This document shows, in pieces, positions 37,797-47,463 of a DNA stretch of 64,000 nt; positions within the stretch are counted from its first letter, which is position 1; each line of letters starts with the position of its first letter. The stretch is from UBA5859 sp041940025. GTDB taxonomy: Bacteria; Pseudomonadota; Gammaproteobacteria; UBA5859. The DNA lies in NCBI GenBank assembly GCA_041940025.1, contig JBGTSY010000002.1:186001-250000 (forward strand), given 5' to 3'. A program made the position numbers and the translations under genes. A model generated the notes under the pieces. The model was not told where the DNA came from, ran no database searches, and saw nothing but the letters and a program-made list of their open reading frames with translations.

Positions 37797-38311
37797 ATGC
37801 AAAGTAGCTTGAAGGAGTTAAACCATAAACGAATGCCCATGACCATTCCGAAAGAACTGGCCTATCAATCAACAGAAAGCATATATTAGAAATTGGCTGT
37901 GGACCGGGTTATGGCGCAGAATTGGTTATGGAACAGAGCCCTCGCTCATATCTAGGAATTGACATTATTCCGGATCAGATAGAGCTGGCTAAAGCCAGAA
38001 ATGTAAATGACGCTCATTTTGAGTTGATGCAGGCGGATCAGATCTCAACAATCGAGAAACAGGTGGATGACATTATAGATTTTAGAATTTTACATCACAT
38101 TCCCGAATGGAAAACAGTCATCGCCGAATGTTACAAAAAGCTCTCTGCGGGAGGGGTAATATACATCATTGAGCCATACCGTGTTTTGTCGAAACTAGCG
38201 GATACTTTTTTAGAATGGCAACATCCGGAAGAAGCTCTTATTACTGTGGCAGAGTTTGAAACAGAAATGAAGCGGCATGGTTTTGTCACCAACAAGAAAA
38301 GTATTGGTTAG
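37797..38311 (+). pseudogene. Frameshifted SAM-dependent methyltransferase remnant
   Basis: The frame from 37922 encodes the back part of a class I methyltransferase (DIIDFRILHHIPEWKTVIAECYKKLSAGG). The SAM-binding loop LEIGCGPGYGAELV lies in the same frame but upstream of any start (37885-37926). A plausible N-terminus, beginning MQSSLKELNHKRMP at ATG 37797, is in a different frame and stops at 37887-37889. A one-base loss (or two-base gain) near 37880 would explain this. The C-terminus is also short, ending at a TAG after KKSIG. I read it as a decayed gene; a sequencing error in a live gene is the alternative. Confidence 0.65.
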
Positions 38312-38853
38312 GGATTCGCAAGGATAGAGGTCAACAATGAGAGTCTCTCTTGTGCCGTTGGACACATGCGGATCTATCTTAATGAGTGGCTCTATTGTAC
38401 AGCTGGTATTGCACGATATAGGTGTATGGCGTTGCATCTCTGAATCAACTCAGGAGACGATGGGAGCGATATCGCTTGAGTCATCATTTTGCATAGATAT
38501 CATATTTAATTGAATTAACGCCCGATCCGAATCTATCTTATGAAGTAAAATTGACAACAGGTTGTTTATAACAGATATTCATAAATTCAGTTTTACCTGC
38601 CCGCCACGGAGTCTTGGCATCTTGCGGCGTCATGAACTGGCCTAGGGGTCCAGACAGGTATCTTGGTTGGCGTTGAATTTGCTTGGTTTTTTGGACACCA
38701 AATTTCGCTGGCCCTCGTAGTCGTTTTCTTTAGTTTTTTGAATAGACCGTTGACTATTGAGCGCTGAATGTAACGAATTTAACTGTGATGATCGGTTCCG
38801 GCTATGCACTTCGAGATCCAATGCCGTTAAGACATTTTTCCAAGGAGGGACAA
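38312..38853. other. Intergenic region without recognised gene
   Basis: About 540 bases between the decayed methyltransferase and the first PstS-like gene. The methyltransferase frame stays open for about 45 codons past its TAG, but the translation does not look like a known C-terminus. No promoter could be fixed. AAGGAGG at 38842-38848 belongs to the next gene. Confidence 0.5.
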
Positions 38854-39288
38854 ATGCGATTGAATGCTAAAGTGGTTCTGCTGATATCCACCATAACGAT
38901 CTTTTCAGCGCCGCTTTTCGCCGCTGAAATTGCCATTATTGTCAATGCTAACCATGCACTCAAATCAGCGACCCAGCAAGAGATTAAAAGATTGTATTTG
39001 GGCAAAACCAGTAAACTTTCTGGCGCTAAGTTTATTCCAGTGGATCAATCGGCTGACAAAGCCATTCGTACCCTTTTCTACGAAGAGGTGTGCGAAAAAA
39101 CACCCAACCAGTTAAAGGCCTATTGGGCGCAGTTGATATTTACTGGTAGTGGCAGCCCGCCTCCTGTCTTGGACGGTGATCATGAGGTGGTGTCGTGGGT
39201 TGGGAAGAATGAGGATGCCATCGGCTACGTAGATGCCAAGATGTTAAATGAAAAAGTCAGACCCATCTTCACAGTAGTGATTGATTAA
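38854..39288 (+). CDS. Small PstS-like periplasmic protein, copy 1
   Basis: 144 residues from ATG 38854, behind AAGGAGG. Signal peptide 1-24 (VVLLISTITIFSAPLFAA). The mature part carries QQEIKRLYLGKTSKL and QLKAYWAQLIFTGSGSPP, patterns of the small single-domain phosphate-binding-protein-like family (often labelled phosphate ABC transporter substrate-binding protein). At half the size of PstS it is unlikely to be a classical transport receptor. It is a paralogue of the gene at 40621-41046. It lies 66 bases before a porin, so the two are probably co-transcribed. Confidence 0.85.
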   Translation: MRLNAKVVLLISTITIFSAPLFAAEIAIIVNANHALKSATQQEIKRLYLGKTSKLSGAKFIPVDQSADKAIRTLFYEEVCEKTPNQLKAYWAQLIFTGSGSPPPVLDGDHEVVSWVGKNEDAIGYVDAKMLNEKVRPIFTVVID

Positions 39289-39354
39289 CAGCAGTGTTCA
39301 TTGGATTGGTGACGGATGTTGAGAAAGACTAATATCAATAAGGAAACTATCGAA

Positions 39355-40530
39355 ATGCTCCGCAATACTATCTTTCTTCTTATTATGGTTTGTATGTTCA
39401 GTGGTGCAGTCCATGCCCGACAATTTAGCACGAACGGATTTCTTTCAGTAGGGGCAGCGCAGTCAGATGCCGAAGCCCCCATGTATGGTGTCAAAGACGA
39501 GATCAACTTCAGTAGTCTCTCCCTGATTGGCATTCAAACTGTGTATCAACCTTCTTCAGACCGTTTAAGTTTTGTCGTGCAACTACTTGCAAGAGGTGCG
39601 GATGGTTGGGACATGGATGCCGAATGGGCTTATGCCAAATTTAAAATTAATGACAACAATAGTCTATTTTTGGGTAAGATTCGAATGCCTTTTTTTATGA
39701 TTTCGGAACAATACGATGTGGGAGTGGCATACCCTTGGATCCGCCCCCCCGAGGAGCTATATGGGTTCATTAATATTCCATTCACCACCGTTGACGGAAT
39801 TAAGCTGAAACATAGAGGCACGTTAAAGGATTTTGATTATGGTGCACAAATTTATGCCGGTAATAAAAAAAACATAGGAGTGGATGTGGCTGGGATAAGT
39901 GTCCCAGAGACTGGCACAATTGAGATGTATGGTGTCACTTTTAACGTCGGCAATGAGGTATTGAAAGTGCGACTAGGGTACCATGAGGCACCGAAAATCA
40001 CTCTAGATCTGATTCCGCCTATCATCGATGCATTGGGCAATGTGGGCGTGCCTGTCACCGAGGCTGCATTGGCCCTTCCGCCTTTCTATATTGTTCCTGT
40101 GGACAATGGTAAAGCTAGCTTCGCTTCCATTGGGTTTACTTCCAATATGGGCAATCTATTTCTCATGGGTGAGTGGGGCGAGAGAGACATTAAGCAGCAA
40201 TTGCCTTTCCCTACGACTGAAAATTGGTTTTTTACCGCTGGGTATAACGGAGGTAAGTTTGTCCCTCATATCACCTTTGGAGAATTTAAAGTGGACGACA
40301 CGACTCTATTCAATCAGAATCAGCAGTCCGTGACCCTGGGGCTGAGGTATAATGCGACTCCCAGTACCGCTGTAAAATTCGAAATTGCCGATATTGAGAT
40401 CGATTCCGCTGCCAATGCCGTGGGGCTCTACGATTCACTGCCGCAAGAATTTAATGGCATACCATTGGATATCACACCATTGGACGAAGAGCTCACCATT
40501 GTTCGATTCGTGGTCAATATGGTGTTTTAA
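39355..40530 (+). CDS. Porin-like outer-membrane barrel protein
   Basis: 391 residues from ATG 39355, with AAGGAAA eight bases upstream; this gives a clean signal peptide (FLLIMVCMFSGAVHA). The frame reaches back to 39316 without a better site. The mature protein is made of alternating beta strands with turns such as DAEWAYAKFKINDNNSLFLG and ends in IVRFVVNMVF, with a terminal Phe as in outer-membrane barrels. It should be a trimeric-type porin of about 16 strands. It sits between two PstS-like genes, and a decayed second copy follows at about 41150-41690. The solute is unknown; phosphate or another anion is a guess from the partner genes. Confidence 0.82.
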   Translation: MLRNTIFLLIMVCMFSGAVHARQFSTNGFLSVGAAQSDAEAPMYGVKDEINFSSLSLIGIQTVYQPSSDRLSFVVQLLARGADGWDMDAEWAYAKFKINDNNSLFLGKIRMPFFMISEQYDVGVAYPWIRPPEELYGFINIPFTTVDGIKLKHRGTLKDFDYGAQIYAGNKKNIGVDVAGISVPETGTIEMYGVTFNVGNEVLKVRLGYHEAPKITLDLIPPIIDALGNVGVPVTEAALALPPFYIVPVDNGKASFASIGFTSNMGNLFLMGEWGERDIKQQLPFPTTENWFFTAGYNGGKFVPHITFGEFKVDDTTLFNQNQQSVTLGLRYNATPSTAVKFEIADIEIDSAANAVGLYDSLPQEFNGIPLDITPLDEELTIVRFVVNMVF

Positions 40531-40620
40531 TCTTGTATCAAATAGCGGCGAAGCGCTAAGATGAATTTTTTTATAAAGATTGATATAAAAGACCTGTCAA
40601 ATTAAAGAGGATACTGGTAG

Positions 40621-41046
40621 ATGAAAGTAATGCGTAGAATCATTTGGGTGGGTTTGGTGTTCTTCAGTGCTAGCCTCTGGGCGGAAGAATTCGTTGTGAT
40701 CGTTCACCAGGATTCCCCGCTCAGCGAAGCCGATGCCGATAGTATTAAGCGTCTCTATCTGGGGAAAACCAGTAAGCTACTCGGAGTGCGTCTCACTCCC
40801 GCAGATCTGCCTGAAGGCGACGCCACACGTGAGGCCTTTTACCATAGAGTGGTAGACAAAGATGCATCTCAATTGAAGGCCTATTGGGCTCAGTTGATAT
40901 TTACCGGTGGCGGTAGCCCACCCACGGTGCAAAATGCCGACCAAACCATGGTGCAGTGGGTTGCTGCCAAACAAAATGCGGTCGGGTATGTCTCAGCATC
41001 CGTAGATACTTCTCAGGTAAAAGTCATCTATCGCGATAGCCATTAA
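40621..41046 (+). CDS. Small PstS-like periplasmic protein, copy 2
   Basis: 141 residues. Signal peptide 1-20 or so (IIWVGLVFFSASLWA). SIKRLYLGKTSKLLG and QLKAYWAQLIFTGGGSPP match the first copy at 38854-39288 closely, so the two are paralogues. AAAGAGG precedes the ATG; an in-frame ATG at 40630 is also possible. It follows the porin by 90 bases and precedes a porin remnant, so the order protein-porin is repeated twice. It presumably binds a small ligand or senses the envelope; its function is not known. Confidence 0.85.
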   Translation: MKVMRRIIWVGLVFFSASLWAEEFVVIVHQDSPLSEADADSIKRLYLGKTSKLLGVRLTPADLPEGDATREAFYHRVVDKDASQLKAYWAQLIFTGGGSPPTVQNADQTMVQWVAAKQNAVGYVSASVDTSQVKVIYRDSH

Positions 41047-41149
41047 GCTTAATCCTTAAAGGATTTGACCATTAAAATTGCCACACCATCTGACTCTAGT
41101 GGCTCAAGCCGGCGATATGATTGTTATCTTATTGAGGCAGATAATGTCT

Positions 41150-41690
41150 CCCTTGTTTGGCCCAACAGGCTTTAAGAATGTATGGTTTTATTGCGGCTTT
41201 AGTCAGGTAGATTCGGCAGTGCCTTTTATGAGTGGTGTGAGTGATGAGATCAATTGCATACGGGGATCTTGAATCGGTTTACCCGCCACTGATCACCCTT
41301 CAGACAACCCCATTGAATGTCTCAAATAAGTTGGTGGCTCCAGTAAAAATGGTTGTGAGACGGACGCCGAATGGGCCTACGTAGGCTATCAGCTCAACGA
41401 TAATTGGGAATTCAAGCTGGGCGCTAATGGAACTGGTGACTGTCGGGCTTAATGATAATCAAAGCCAGGCTCTAGTGACGGGGGAATGGATTGAAAACGA
41501 TACAACAGAGGGTTCAGCATTGGCAGAGACTCAAATGGGTGATCTGATCTTAGGTGACCAATTGGGTAATTTTTACCGCATCTCACTTATCGTGTCTATA
41601 GCGTGTGGTGGTGGCGTTCAGCATCACAGTCCATCCAGCCGTGCTATTTAAGGTTGAGAGAAACAAAACGAAACTGAATCATGCTCTGCT
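41150..41690 (+). pseudogene. Decayed second porin copy
   Basis: Pieces in three frames match the intact porin at 39355-40530 in order. GFSQVDSAVPFMSGVSDEIN (41197 on) matches GAAQSDAEAPMYGVKDEIN. LITLQTTPLNVSNKL matches LIGIQTVYQPSSDRL. DAEWAYVGYQLNDNWEFKLG matches DAEWAYAKFKINDNNSLFLG. VTVGLNDNQSQALVTGEW (41433 on) matches ASIGFTSNMGNLFLMGEW. FLPHLTY matches FVPHITF, and PAVLFKVE matches TAVKFEI. The middle half of the barrel is deleted, and at least three frameshifts or stops are present. It cannot make a barrel. Confidence 0.75.
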
Positions 41691-42237
41691 CAGCATAGTG
41701 TCAAAGGTTTCTATCTGTAGGAGATTCTCTCCTACCAAGGCGTGGTTCAGACGGGTGCGTTAACGCGTCTGGTATTGCCCCTTGGCAAGCTAAACAGTTA
41801 AGTGAAGGGGCAGTGAGCATCTGTCTTGAAGAGTAGTGATAAGAGTGATCTGGACTGGGCTAGGTAGAAGGCAGTAAAACCTGCTACATTGTCACTTAAT
41901 TTGTTACATTAATCATATCGACAGGTGTATGGTTGTCACATGGTCGCAGCAATGCTTAAAAAAGCTGTGTGGTTGTTTGAACAGTTTAAAAATCGGCTAG
42001 AGAGCGCCCTATCGAGTTTTAAAGTCAATAAAAATCAATAAGTTATAGTTGATGCCATTTTAACAACGCAGAGTTTGCCCACTTTTTCCACATTTTCGAC
42101 ATGATCACACAGAATTACGTGGTTAACTTTATGATTCTAAAAATAGATAATTGGGAGAGGCAGGAAATTGACGCAGAGAGAGGGCGACTCGAAGGTCAGA
42201 TCTCGCGAACAATCAAATACAGGGTAGTAGAGAAGTA
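41691..42237. other. Intergenic region without recognised gene
   Basis: About 550 bases before the second RND exporter. It contains a short perfect hairpin, GTAGGAGA-TTC-TCTCCTAC, at 41717-41735 without a T run. A 33-codon frame at 41940-42041 lacks support. Nothing else is recognised. Confidence 0.5.
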
Positions 42238-44877
42238 GTGGTGGATTCAGACAGTGTAGGTTATCGAGTGCGAACACCCATTGGGCGATTTTATGATCAA
42301 GTCGTTTTAAGACATCCCTGGTTATTCATCCTGATTATAGTGTCCACTGTGCTCGCCATGGCGATGCAGATCCCGAATTTTAAATTAGATGCCTCCGCCG
42401 ATTCGTTGGTTCTGGAGAGTGATAAGGATCTCTATTATTTTCAGCTTGTCACTCGCCGTTACGGCTCTGAAAATTTTCTATTTATCACCTATGAGCCGCA
42501 CGGGGAGCCTTTCTCCCAAGAAACGTTCACTCAGCTGTCTTCACTGAAAACCAAACTCGAATCGCTACAGAGAGTAGAGTCGGTTGTCACCATTTTAGAT
42601 GTTCCATTATTAAAACAACCTGGTGAAACAGGATTCGCTTCCTTACTAGAATTGAAGACATTAAGGGATGAGAATGTTGATATAGAAAAAGCCAGATTAG
42701 AGTTAATCGATAGCCCCATTTATCGTGATCTACTCATTAGCGGTGATGGGGAACTATTGGCGCTGCAGGTAAATTTAGTTGAAAACGAAAATTACCAAAG
42801 CCTGTTACGGCGACGCAACGACTTACGAGCCACTCGCCTTGTGAGAGAACTCACCGCTGAGGAAACTTTGGAGTTGGAACTGGTTTCTGAAGAAGTCCGC
42901 GCCATGACGGCGACAGAGATGGATATATTACAACAGGATATTGAAGCCGTTAGAGAAATATTGCGTGAGCATCAAGGTGCGAAAGTGCATTTAGGCGGGT
43001 TGCCTATGATTGCAGCGGATCTGATTCGTTTTGTAGAAAATGATCTACAGGTTTTCGGTGCAGGCGTGTTTCTTTTTTTAGTCACCGTGCTGACCATTAT
43101 TTTTCGCAAATTGAGGTGGGTGGTGTTGCCTCTTTTGTGTTGCGCGGTGACCGGTATCATTATGTTGGGATTGTTGGCATTATTGGATTGGCGGCCTACT
43201 GTAGTCTCTTCTAACTTCATTTCGTTGTTGTTAATTATCACCATGTCTTTGGCGATTCATCTGGTGGTACGTTATCGGGAAATCATTGCAGAATACCCAC
43301 ACTGTGATCATCTCACCGCAATCTTCCTCACCGTGAGCACCATGGCTCGTCCTTGTTTATATACCTCACTGACTACTATGGTCGCTTTTGGTTCTCTTTA
43401 TGTCAGCGGCATTCGACCTGTCATTGATTTCGGTATCATGATGACGGTTGGAGTGGGTGTGGCTTTAATTGTGACATTCTTAGTTTTTCCTGCTTCTTTG
43501 GCGTTGCTAAAAAAAGGAGGTGAAGACAAAAGAAAGAGAGATGGCTCGGCGTACACGGAACGATTAGCTGTCTTCACTCTCGATAATGGCCACTTTATTC
43601 TTGGCGCTGCATTGTTATTAGTTGTGTTAAGCGGTGTCGGCTTAACCAAATTGCGAGTAGAAAATCGATTTATTGACTACTTCCGAGATTCCACAGAGAT
43701 ATATCAAGGCATGAAGTTAATTGATGAGCGGTTAGGTGGCACCACACCCCTGGATATCGTGTTAGATGCCGAAGGATTGGATCCTTTTGCAGTATCAAAG
43801 ACATCACCCATCGCTCCCGATTTCAATGCACTTCCTCAGGAGCAATCTCTTGAAGAGATGTTTGATGAATATGGAGGCACTCCGAACGACGAGGTAGAAG
43901 AGTTTGATGAATTTTCAGAGCTGGATTGGGAATTGGAAGGTTCTGAAGAAACACAGGATACCGGAGCCGCTCAAGATTATTGGTTCACGACAACCCAATT
44001 AGATCGAGTGGTGCAGTTGCATGATTATCTTGAATCCTTACCGGAAACTGGCAAAGTGCTGTCAGTCGCCACTTTGATGAAGCTTGGTCGCGACTTAAAA
44101 GGAGGCGAGCCCCTCTCCGCATTTGATTTGAATTTTATGCGCAACAAGCTTCCCGAAGAAGTTCAATCCGTGTTGCTAACACCCTTTTTATCAGATGATG
44201 GCAATCAAATACGTATTAGTATGCGCGTCATGGAATCCGATCCCAATCTGAAAAGGGAAGCGCTAATCAATAAAATTTACGACTATTTAATAAACGAAAT
44301 GGAGTTGCAGGAGGAGCAAATTCACTTCACTAACATGATTGTACTTTATAACAATCTATTGCAAAGCCTGTTTACATCCCAAATATTGACGTTGGGATTT
44401 GTTTTTCTTTCCATCGCAATGATGTTTGCATTTTTATTTAATTCAGTTTTTGTTGCCGCCGTGGCCATATTGCCGAATGTACTGACCGCTGCGTTAGTAT
44501 TGGGTGCGATGGGTTGGTTGAACATTCCCTTGGATATTATGACCATTACCATTGCCGCAATCAGTGTAGGAATAGGTGTGGATCATACTATCCATTACAT
44601 ACATAGATTCAGACAAGAATATCCTAAAGATTATCTATACGAAGAGGCGATAAAACGTTGCCATGGTTCCATAGGTAAAGCGATATTTTATACTTCTATT
44701 ACCATTATTCTAGGTTTTTCAATACTGGTGTTGTCCAATTTTATTCCGACCATCTACTTTGGGCTATTTACAGGCGCCGCGATGTTGTTTTCTCTATTGG
44801 CTGCTTTGACTCTGTTACCCCGTTTGTTAATTATGTTTAAACCATTTAGGCCACCCCGTACGGAGATCAGGAGTTAA
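42238..44877 (+). CDS. RND-superfamily exporter with acidic loop insertion
   Basis: 879 residues. Two halves, each with one helix, a periplasmic loop and a five-helix bundle. Helix 1 is at about 24-40, the first bundle at about 272-425 and the second from about 710. ISVGIGVDHTIHYIHRF in the second bundle is the Asp-bearing helix. The second periplasmic loop carries an unusual stretch rich in Glu and Asp at about 528-579. Related COG1033 proteins move lipids or hydrophobic molecules. It begins with two GTG codons (42238, 42241) after a weak AGAGAAG; no ATG is near. It differs strongly from the exporter at 9718-12159 and lies ten bases from the convergent thioesterase stop. Confidence 0.9.
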   Translation: MVDSDSVGYRVRTPIGRFYDQVVLRHPWLFILIIVSTVLAMAMQIPNFKLDASADSLVLESDKDLYYFQLVTRRYGSENFLFITYEPHGEPFSQETFTQLSSLKTKLESLQRVESVVTILDVPLLKQPGETGFASLLELKTLRDENVDIEKARLELIDSPIYRDLLISGDGELLALQVNLVENENYQSLLRRRNDLRATRLVRELTAEETLELELVSEEVRAMTATEMDILQQDIEAVREILREHQGAKVHLGGLPMIAADLIRFVENDLQVFGAGVFLFLVTVLTIIFRKLRWVVLPLLCCAVTGIIMLGLLALLDWRPTVVSSNFISLLLIITMSLAIHLVVRYREIIAEYPHCDHLTAIFLTVSTMARPCLYTSLTTMVAFGSLYVSGIRPVIDFGIMMTVGVGVALIVTFLVFPASLALLKKGGEDKRKRDGSAYTERLAVFTLDNGHFILGAALLLVVLSGVGLTKLRVENRFIDYFRDSTEIYQGMKLIDERLGGTTPLDIVLDAEGLDPFAVSKTSPIAPDFNALPQEQSLEEMFDEYGGTPNDEVEEFDEFSELDWELEGSEETQDTGAAQDYWFTTTQLDRVVQLHDYLESLPETGKVLSVATLMKLGRDLKGGEPLSAFDLNFMRNKLPEEVQSVLLTPFLSDDGNQIRISMRVMESDPNLKREALINKIYDYLINEMELQEEQIHFTNMIVLYNNLLQSLFTSQILTLGFVFLSIAMMFAFLFNSVFVAAVAILPNVLTAALVLGAMGWLNIPLDIMTITIAAISVGIGVDHTIHYIHRFRQEYPKDYLYEEAIKRCHGSIGKAIFYTSITIILGFSILVLSNFIPTIYFGLFTGAAMLFSLLAALTLLPRLLIMFKPFRPPRTEIRS

Positions 44878-44887
44878 AGTCACAAAG

Positions 44888-45688
44888 TCACTTGGTATTG
44901 AGTTTTTGTACCATGGTGGCATGTTGAGTACGACCAAATAACCCGGACTCATCATACAGGTTCACACCGACCGTACCGATCCCATCTGTGTGTAGACGTT
45001 GTATGGAGTCCAGTGCAATCCATTCTCCTATGGGTAATCGATTAAGATACAGAGTAATATCTGCGTTGATGGTGCCGGATGTTCCCCGAGCGAGAATTTG
45101 AGAGAAGCCGCTACCAAAGTCCGATACCATGCCTAAATGAGTTAAGGCGGTATTGGCCTCTCCTTCAACCACGGGTACCGGAAGTTTTAACCAACAGGTA
45201 CCTTGCCCTTTTCCTGTGAAACCAGTGATCTGTTTGATACGTAAGTTCGCGTTGAGTGTCGGCGCAAATCCTTCTCCGACATCACTACCCATCAGTTTTA
45301 TATCTTTGAGTCCGCTTGGACCTGGTGGCGTTTCTTTGCTGGGCTGTAGGGATTCGTCCACATCTATGTCAGTTTGACGCATGCGTATACCCATGCCGCG
45401 AACCACTTCTTTGCCCTCTGACAAAACCGCAACTTGGAGTACCTGAATACGGGAGCCCTCACGAACGACATCCGTTTCGACCGTCAGCGGTAACATCGGA
45501 ACGGGTCGGAACATATCTATATTGATGCGCGCAAATCTCATATTGTCACGAGGTTCAAAATTCTCTAGTACATAGGCGATTAGGCCACCGCTAGCGCCAC
45601 CGTGCAGAAATTTCGGTGACCATGGACCGCTGGCAATTTCTGTGGGCGTAAATACGTTGCCCTTTTTTCGGAAGACACCTTCTGCCAT
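44888..45688 (-). CDS. Acyl-CoA thioesterase-like (double hotdog) protein
   Basis: 266 residues with TesB-like features: WSPKFLHGGASGGLIAYVLE near 23-42 contains the substrate-side HGG pattern, RPVPMLPLTVETDVVREGSR follows, and a second hotdog half contains GTSGTINADITLYLNRLPIGEW. It should hydrolyse fatty acyl-CoA in the cytoplasm. No other domain is present. The neighbours (RND exporter, mltD) give no pathway. It starts at ATG 45688 and is transcribed alone. Confidence 0.85.
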   Translation of the reverse strand: MAEGVFRKKGNVFTPTEIASGPWSPKFLHGGASGGLIAYVLENFEPRDNMRFARINIDMFRPVPMLPLTVETDVVREGSRIQVLQVAVLSEGKEVVRGMGIRMRQTDIDVDESLQPSKETPPGPSGLKDIKLMGSDVGEGFAPTLNANLRIKQITGFTGKGQGTCWLKLPVPVVEGEANTALTHLGMVSDFGSGFSQILARGTSGTINADITLYLNRLPIGEWIALDSIQRLHTDGIGTVGVNLYDESGLFGRTQHATMVQKLNTK

Positions 45689-45879
45689 TTATGTTGCCTC
45701 AAACTCGCAAAAAAGAGGCATTATATAGTTCGCGGATAAAAAGTCGAATGCAGCGGTGTAATTAAACAATCAAACGTTTGTGTGGGCACAAGATGATTCC
45801 GTCTACAATACTTTATTGAAGATCGATCTGTGTAAATGAGTTAAAACGCGAAGTAGAATGAAAACTGTACTACTCGATA

Positions 45880-47403
45880 TTAGGAACGGTCTGATACTTC
45901 GGTGACATCCACATAGAGTTTTAGTATCTGACCCGGTTGTAGATATTGCTTGTTGTGTAGCTGATTCCATTCTTTTAATTTCGTCACATGAACTTGGAAA
46001 CGTTTTGCTATCAAGTAAAGAGAATCACCGCGACGCACCTTGTAATAGACCCTTTGTACAGAACGCGATTCAGCAGGGCCAATTGATTGTAGGGATTTAG
46101 CCGTAGCGATTTTGCCATTCTGATTGGGATAGATCACCAATGTATCATTTATCTGTAGTGTGTCTTTCGGTGCCATGCCATTCCATTTGGCAAGTTGATG
46201 TACAGACACACCGAATTTGCGCGCGATCAGCCAAAGCGAGTCTCCGGAGCGTACTCTGTATGACAGTCTGTTTTTTCCATTGCCGCGGTTTTTAATTGCC
46301 AGCTTTCGTTGTGACATGGTTAATTCATAACGCTCTAATTGCTTGCTGGCGAGAGGAATAATCAGTTTTTGGCCGATGCGTATTTCATTATTTTTTAGTT
46401 CATTCGCTTCGCGAATATGTTTGGCGGAGGTGCCATACCGAATGGCAAGATGTCCCAGGGTTTCGTTCTTTTTGACGGTGTAGCGGATCCACTTGAGCCG
46501 CTTTTCCGCGGGCAGTTGGGCGAGTTTATTTTTAAAATTTTGTGCGCTTTCAGCGGGAATCATTAAATAGTGTGGGCCATCTGGCGCGGTCGCCCAGCGA
46601 TTGAATCCGGGATTGAGTCGATAGAGTTCGTCGATGGTTAAGTCAGCTAAGTCAGCGGCGATAGCCATATCGATCTGAGCGTCTACGTCTATCTTGACTA
46701 ATGCAGGTTGATCTTTAATTGTCGCCAAATCAATTTGGTATCGACTGGGATTAGCAATGACTTCCGCCACCGCAATTAGTTTTGGTACATAGCTGGCAGT
46801 TTCGCGTGGCAAGGATAGGGACCAAAAATCCACGCCCAACCCTTTTCGGCGGTTGCGGGACATCGCTCTGTGCACGGTCCCTTGGCCAGAGTTATAAGCC
46901 GCCAAGGCTAACAACCAATCGCCCTCGAAACTTCTATGAAGGCTTTTTAAATAGGTGACGGCTGCCTTGGTGGACGCATGAACATCCCGTCGGCCGTCAT
47001 ACCACCAATTTTGTTCGAGGCCGAAATGTTTAGCGGTGGAGGGGATAAATTGCCATAATCCAGCCGCCTGTCCGTGGGAGTAGGCAAACGGGAGGTAACT
47101 GCTTTCCACCATCGGTAGCAGCGCAATCTCAGAGGGCAGATGGTTCGCCTCAACTTCAGTTAACACATAATGCAAATAGGGAGAGGCTTGATTGCTGAGC
47201 CGTTTCAAATAGTGGGGATTCTGCTTGATTTGGCGAATTTCACTTTGTAGTTTCGGTTGCGCGACGGGTACCGGGATCTGGAAGCCGGATCTGAGTCGGT
47301 TCCAAATATCTGCGTCAGCCTGAGCCATCGCGGATCCGCAATGGATTTGCCAATAAAGACTGACCAAGTAAATAAACAAACCATATTGGTGCTGGTGACG
47401 CAC
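45880..47403 (-). CDS. mltD: Membrane-bound lytic murein transglycosylase D
   Basis: 507 residues. An N-terminal export segment ends near AMAQA. The SLT domain follows, with catalytic Glu in LLPMVESSYLPFAYS and GLWQFIPSTAKHFGL. It cleaves the glycan strand of peptidoglycan. Three LysM domains close the protein, each starting with a block such as YTVKKNETLGHLA, YRVRSGDSLWLIA or YKVRRGDSLYLIA, and bind peptidoglycan. No lipobox Cys is evident: the only early Cys (HCGSAMAQA) is not in a standard lipobox, so membrane attachment is unsure. It sits upstream of gloB on the same strand order as in other gammaproteobacteria. Confidence 0.94.
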   Translation of the reverse strand: MRHQHQYGLFIYLVSLYWQIHCGSAMAQADADIWNRLRSGFQIPVPVAQPKLQSEIRQIKQNPHYLKRLSNQASPYLHYVLTEVEANHLPSEIALLPMVESSYLPFAYSHGQAAGLWQFIPSTAKHFGLEQNWWYDGRRDVHASTKAAVTYLKSLHRSFEGDWLLALAAYNSGQGTVHRAMSRNRRKGLGVDFWSLSLPRETASYVPKLIAVAEVIANPSRYQIDLATIKDQPALVKIDVDAQIDMAIAADLADLTIDELYRLNPGFNRWATAPDGPHYLMIPAESAQNFKNKLAQLPAEKRLKWIRYTVKKNETLGHLAIRYGTSAKHIREANELKNNEIRIGQKLIIPLASKQLERYELTMSQRKLAIKNRGNGKNRLSYRVRSGDSLWLIARKFGVSVHQLAKWNGMAPKDTLQINDTLVIYPNQNGKIATAKSLQSIGPAESRSVQRVYYKVRRGDSLYLIAKRFQVHVTKLKEWNQLHNKQYLQPGQILKLYVDVTEVSDRS

Positions 47404-47463
47404 GATAAGTGACTCTTTTTATTAGATTTTAGAATGATTTATAAATAAAGCAAAATAGATGCC

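Noticed and set aside
41427..41651. Open frame of 74 codons as a separate gene
   Set aside because: Its sequence matches the C-terminal half of the intact porin and is part of the porin ruin.
41940..42041. A 33-codon frame beginning MVAAMLKKAV
   Set aside because: No convincing ribosome binding site, no recognised family and a decayed surrounding; too little support for a gene.
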